From positions 496,001-560,000 of the forward strand of contig CAJXLB010000001.1 of assembly GCA_913055905.1 (NCBI GenBank): a stretch of DNA of 64,000 nucleotides, given 5' to 3'. The stretch comes from an uncultured Winogradskyella sp. GTDB lineage: Bacteria > Bacteroidota > Bacteroidia > Flavobacteriales > Flavobacteriaceae. Under the pieces are notes generated by a model. It made no database searches and was not told where the DNA came from. It saw only the letters and a list, made by a program, of their open reading frames with translations. Below, in pieces: positions 61,629-64,000 of this stretch. Position 1 is the first letter of the stretch. Every line of letters begins with the position of its first letter. A program made the translations under genes and the position numbers.

Positions 61629-61829
61629 TCACTGTTTTTTGAGTTTTGAGATCATAGCAATGATCTGGACTCCAACAGCTATTCCGCTGGCTAAAATGAC
61701 ATACATGCCTTTTGCATTACCGCCTTTTTGCACTATGAATATTAAGGTGATTAATCCAATAGCGTAAATGCCAACATTAACCAAGGCTAAGGTATAAAGT
61801 GCTTTTAGTTTCTTGTTGATTTGTTCCAT
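61629..61829 (-). CDS. small membrane protein
   Basis: A 66-residue protein starting MEQINKKLKALYTLALVNVG, with two hydrophobic helices (ALVNVGIYAIGLITLIFIV and MYVILASGIAVGVQIIAMI) and basic ends. I chose the ATG at 61827-61829; a start 19 codons upstream adds a non-hydrophobic, atypical leader. No family is known. It is one of four small minus-strand genes in this stretch. Confidence 0.62.
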   Translation of the reverse strand: MEQINKKLKALYTLALVNVGIYAIGLITLIFIVQKGGNAKGMYVILASGIAVGVQIIAMISKLKKQ

Positions 61830-61906
61830 CTTATGTGTTTGAAATGCTACAAAACCATAATATTGGAGTAGGCGTAAATTTGGCAATTAGGCTATTAGTA
61901 CAGGCC

Positions 61907-62140
61907 TTAAATGGAAATGGCTTTTTTAAGGAAAATCCATTTCAGTTGGGCTTGTTTCCCAGATTGGGTGTCGTATTCTTTTACTCTTGGTGATAAAATT
62001 ACCATGACCACAGCGCTTATCATGCCTTTATAAGGGGTTTGTAAATTTTTGAAGGCAAGGTCTAGAAGAAACCAAACAACTATAAAAATGATAAATGAGA
62101 TTAAATATCTTAAAACTATAATTTTGTTTTTAGCGCTCAT
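61907..62140 (-). CDS. small membrane protein
   Basis: A 77-residue protein starting MSAKNKIIVLRYLISFIIFI at the ATG 62138-62140. It has two hydrophobic segments (YLISFIIFIVVWFLLDLAF and MISAVVMVILSPRV) and a basic cytoplasmic tail. A start 13 codons upstream is possible. No family recognised; 77 bp separate it from the next small membrane protein gene on the same strand. Confidence 0.6.
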   Translation of the reverse strand: MSAKNKIIVLRYLISFIIFIVVWFLLDLAFKNLQTPYKGMISAVVMVILSPRVKEYDTQSGKQAQLKWIFLKKAISI

Positions 62141-62294
62141 ATTTTCAAGGTTTGCGTGTGTTTTGTCAATCAAATGCAAAGAGCTAGGCTCGTAAATTTA
62201 TGATATAAGTGTTGTGGATAATAAAGTTAGTAATTCTTTTCGTTTTTAACCTATTTACTAGCAGTAGATTATGGGCATTGCCGGTAATTGGTTT

Positions 62295-62963
62295 TTATTT
62301 ACAATTATTGTATTCTTCGATAATCTCGTATAAGTCGTCTGAGTTAAATTCATCATTTTCTATTTTTCTGACAACATTGTCACAATCAGAGAAATATTTT
62401 CCAGCAGTCTTTTTAAACGACTTAAAGACGTTTGCAAAAAACCTATTGCTTGCATATGGTTCATTTTCTTTTTTAACGTAGTATAAGTCAATGTCATTCT
62501 GGATAATCGTTGTGCTATTTCCATTATCCAAGTACATATTTTGAACGCCCTTTTTTAAATACAAAGAAACCTTTCCTTCTATCAAAACTTGAAATAGTTT
62601 AAGATTCTTCTTAGATGTTTTTACATAAGCAAATTTCACGGTCTTTCCATTATTATTCTTTATGATGAAATAATCAACTAATTCTTTCTTAAACTTCAAT
62701 TTCTTTTTTATCTCTTTAGTTTTCTTGTAGAAAATCTTGTTATTTCCACCAACACCTCTCAAACCAATCAAGTCTTTTGTGGTTGAAGAGTTTTCAAATT
62801 TCACGACGCCTGTCAGGGTATCTTTGTTTTTTAGGACTAATGTGCCAGAATACCACTTATTTGAAAAAGTTCCATTTTTACCAAGGGTTACCTGTGAATA
62901 GGAAGTAGTAGCTAGACATAGCAATATTAAATTCAATAAAAGGTTATTTAGCTTTTTGTTCAT
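62295..62963 (-). CDS. exported hypothetical protein
   Basis: A 222-residue protein with a signal peptide (MNKKLNNLLLNLILLCLATT, then SYSQ). Its body is Lys-rich and beta-rich (SGTLVLKNKDTLTGVVKFEN, FKKELVDYFIIKNNNGKTVK, YLKKGVQNMYLDNGNSTTII). The opening resembles uncharacterised Bacteroidota proteins with short repeated strand-turn units, but no domain can be named. A structured repeat lies 53 bp upstream of its start. Confidence 0.65.
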   Translation of the reverse strand: MNKKLNNLLLNLILLCLATTSYSQVTLGKNGTFSNKWYSGTLVLKNKDTLTGVVKFENSSTTKDLIGLRGVGGNNKIFYKKTKEIKKKLKFKKELVDYFIIKNNNGKTVKFAYVKTSKKNLKLFQVLIEGKVSLYLKKGVQNMYLDNGNSTTIIQNDIDLYYVKKENEPYASNRFFANVFKSFKKTAGKYFSDCDNVVRKIENDEFNSDDLYEIIEEYNNCK

Positions 62964-63015
62964 TCTGTTTTCAGGTTTCTTTCGATTATTTCACATGGTT
63001 ATGAGAAGTTCCATT

Positions 63016-63068
63016 GAAAATCTGCGAGACACGAGCACGACGTGAGAATTGTGCGAAAGCAAATTTTC
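63016..63068. repeat. structured intergenic repeat
   Basis: The ends GAAAATCTGC (63016-63025) and GCAAATTTTC (63059-63068) pair at 9 of 10 positions. The interior contains CACGAGCACGACGTG, able to form a second stem. Its core GCGAGACACGAGCACGAC recurs in diverged form at 50289-50306. It is followed by GCGTTTGTTGTAAG, similar to the GTTTGCYAAC arms near 61 kb. Confidence 0.55.
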
Positions 63069-63122
63069 AGAATTAGGTGAGAACGGCGCCATTATTTATA
63101 GCGTTTGTTGTAAGTAGTGATT

Positions 63123-64000
63123 TTAGTTAACTTTTTCCAACACAATACGTTGTACATTAGTGAAAGAATAATTCTTAATTTCTTTTATCTCATTGTACTC
63201 TTTACCTGAAGTTACTTCAAATATGAGTTTATTGTTACTTAATTCGGTGGTAGATGTTAGCCATATGCCATTGGATTGAAAAAGACTGTAGAGCTTATTA
63301 TCTACATTGTACTCTATTAATTCAACACCATCACTTTCATCAAGTATATATCTTCCTTTTTCAATATCATCAACAATAAGTTTATAGTCTTTAACCATTG
63401 GTGATTTGTCCGAAAGATATTCTGTCTTCCAAATATAAGTCCCCTCTATGTCAGTTTTAGCTGCAGTAAACCTTACTTTTACACTGTCCCTGAGTGTATT
63501 ATATCCGTAGATTTTCATAGTGCCTTCCCAAACACCCAAACACTTTTCAGCAAAATTACTTGGATCTGAAACTGGTTTTACATTTTTCAATTGGTTTTCA
63601 AAATATGCTAAATACTCAGATTTTGGATATTTTAGCTTTCCCCATTCAAGAATATTTGATGCATTAGTATAGTCCTTTGCCCAATAATTTTGAGAAATGT
63701 GTCCTGCAAGTTCATTTTCTGTAATGGTATAGTCAGCGTTCTCTTTTAAGTACGAATAATACTCTTTTAGTTTCTCAAAACTCCCAAATTGATAATCAAA
63801 CCAATATTCTAACCCAGTAATAACTGCTTTAGGGTAAATGCTGGTGTGTGTTTCATCCCTGAAGTATTGATGTTCAAAGTGAACAACTTTACCTACAGGA
63901 TCAGATTGAAAAAAGTCTTTTGTTTTTTTAATCGATGATTCCCACCCTTTAGAGGATTCATTACCTTTAGATAAAAAATAGAATTTTTCCCTCTTTACCT
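63123..64000 (-). CDS. C-terminal part of a putative esterase (alpha/beta hydrolase), 5' end outside the window
   Basis: The frame has no stop from 63123 to the right edge, giving 292 residues; a start at the TTG at 63590 is not needed. The upstream part contains VVHFEHQYFRDETHTSIYPK in two pieces, which matches the C-terminal catalytic-His block of esterase D/enterobactin-esterase-like proteins (ETHxS). A helical linker follows (FEKLKEYYSYLKENADYTI). A beta-rich tail then begins at CLGVWEGTMKIYGYNTLRD and resembles a lipocalin-like accessory domain. The nucleophile Ser lies outside the window. Confidence 0.7.
   Translation of the reverse strand, partial: VKREKFYFLSKGNESSKGWESSIKKTKDFFQSDPVGKVVHFEHQYFRDETHTSIYPKAVITGLEYWFDYQFGSFEKLKEYYSYLKENADYTITENELAGHISQNYWAKDYTNASNILEWGKLKYPKSEYLAYFENQLKNVKPVSDPSNFAEKCLGVWEGTMKIYGYNTLRDSVKVRFTAAKTDIEGTYIWKTEYLSDKSPMVKDYKLIVDDIEKGRYILDESDGVELIEYNVDNKLYSLFQSNGIWLTSTTELSNNKLIFEVTSGKEYNEIKEIKNYSFTNVQRIVLEKVN

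Noticed and set aside
1-64000. CRISPR arrays, prophage, IS elements or rRNA genes
   Set aside because: No regularly spaced repeats, phage structural genes, transposase frames or rRNA sequences were seen on either strand.

Overview
The window is chromosomal DNA from a low-GC member of the Bacteroidota, most likely a marine Flavobacteriaceae. The signs are a type IX secretion C-terminal sorting domain at the left edge, Bacteroidota-type promoters (TAnnTTTG at -7), A-rich leaders instead of strong Shine-Dalgarno sites, many small lipoproteins, a TonB receptor with a carboxypeptidase-like N-domain, an epimerase-type threonine dehydrogenase, and a FeoAB system with a tiny FeoB-associated Cys-rich protein. 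No phage, insertion sequence, CRISPR array or rRNA operon was seen.

Region 1 (1-19.9 kb) is a haem-biosynthesis supercluster. On the minus strand, hemA, a fused hemC-hemD, hemE, an EI24-family membrane gene, hemF and hemB are tightly packed with 8-, 4-, 8-, 10- and 1-bp junctions. They are followed by a CNNM/CorC-type protein, ogt, a serine hydrolase and a 3'-5' exonuclease. Divergently, an AraC-family regulator precedes hemH, a MATE exporter, a large BNR-repeat protein and hemJ. A histidine kinase and an enoyl-CoA hydratase follow. Every step from glutamyl-tRNA to haem is present except glutamate-1-semialdehyde aminotransferase (hemL).

Region 2 (20-29.9 kb) holds an unlisted 43-residue membrane peptide gene with its own terminator, a vanadium-haloperoxidase/PAP2 lipoprotein paired with a large VCBS/ASPIC lipoprotein, a second AraC regulator with a 21-bp-spaced direct repeat upstream, and housekeeping genes (HD hydrolase, PlsC, bacilliredoxin, TerB/J-domain protein).

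Region 3 (29.9-38.1 kb) is about transition metals. A perfect 8-4-8 palindrome overlaps the -33 region of an operon encoding a TonB receptor, a thioredoxin-fold protein, an MntR-like regulator (with Glu at the position where DtxR has Cys102) and a ZIP permease. The facing strand carries feoA, feoB and a 46-residue FeoB-associated gene, with a SCO protein upstream.

Region 4 (38.2-53 kb) contains an RseP-type site-2 protease, tRNA-Asn and tRNA-Arg with separate promoters, threonine dehydrogenase, CBS and Zn-ribbon proteins, alanine racemase overlapping an M20 amidohydrolase, a class I glutamine amidotransferase, an APC permease and several small hypothetical genes.

Region 5 (53-64 kb) is more accessory: a 2OG-Fe(II) oxygenase, a sulfotransferase, an alpha/beta hydrolase, a CDF transporter, an exported RidA-like lipoprotein, a ZIP permease with a cyclic-nucleotide-binding domain inserted in its cytoplasmic loop, and a run of minus-strand hypothetical genes. 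One of these (60873-61565) is flanked by a 15-bp near-perfect inverted repeat, and another gap holds a structured repeat (63016-63068) whose core recurs at 50289-50306. This looks like a cassette-type arrangement. The window ends inside an esterase-family gene.
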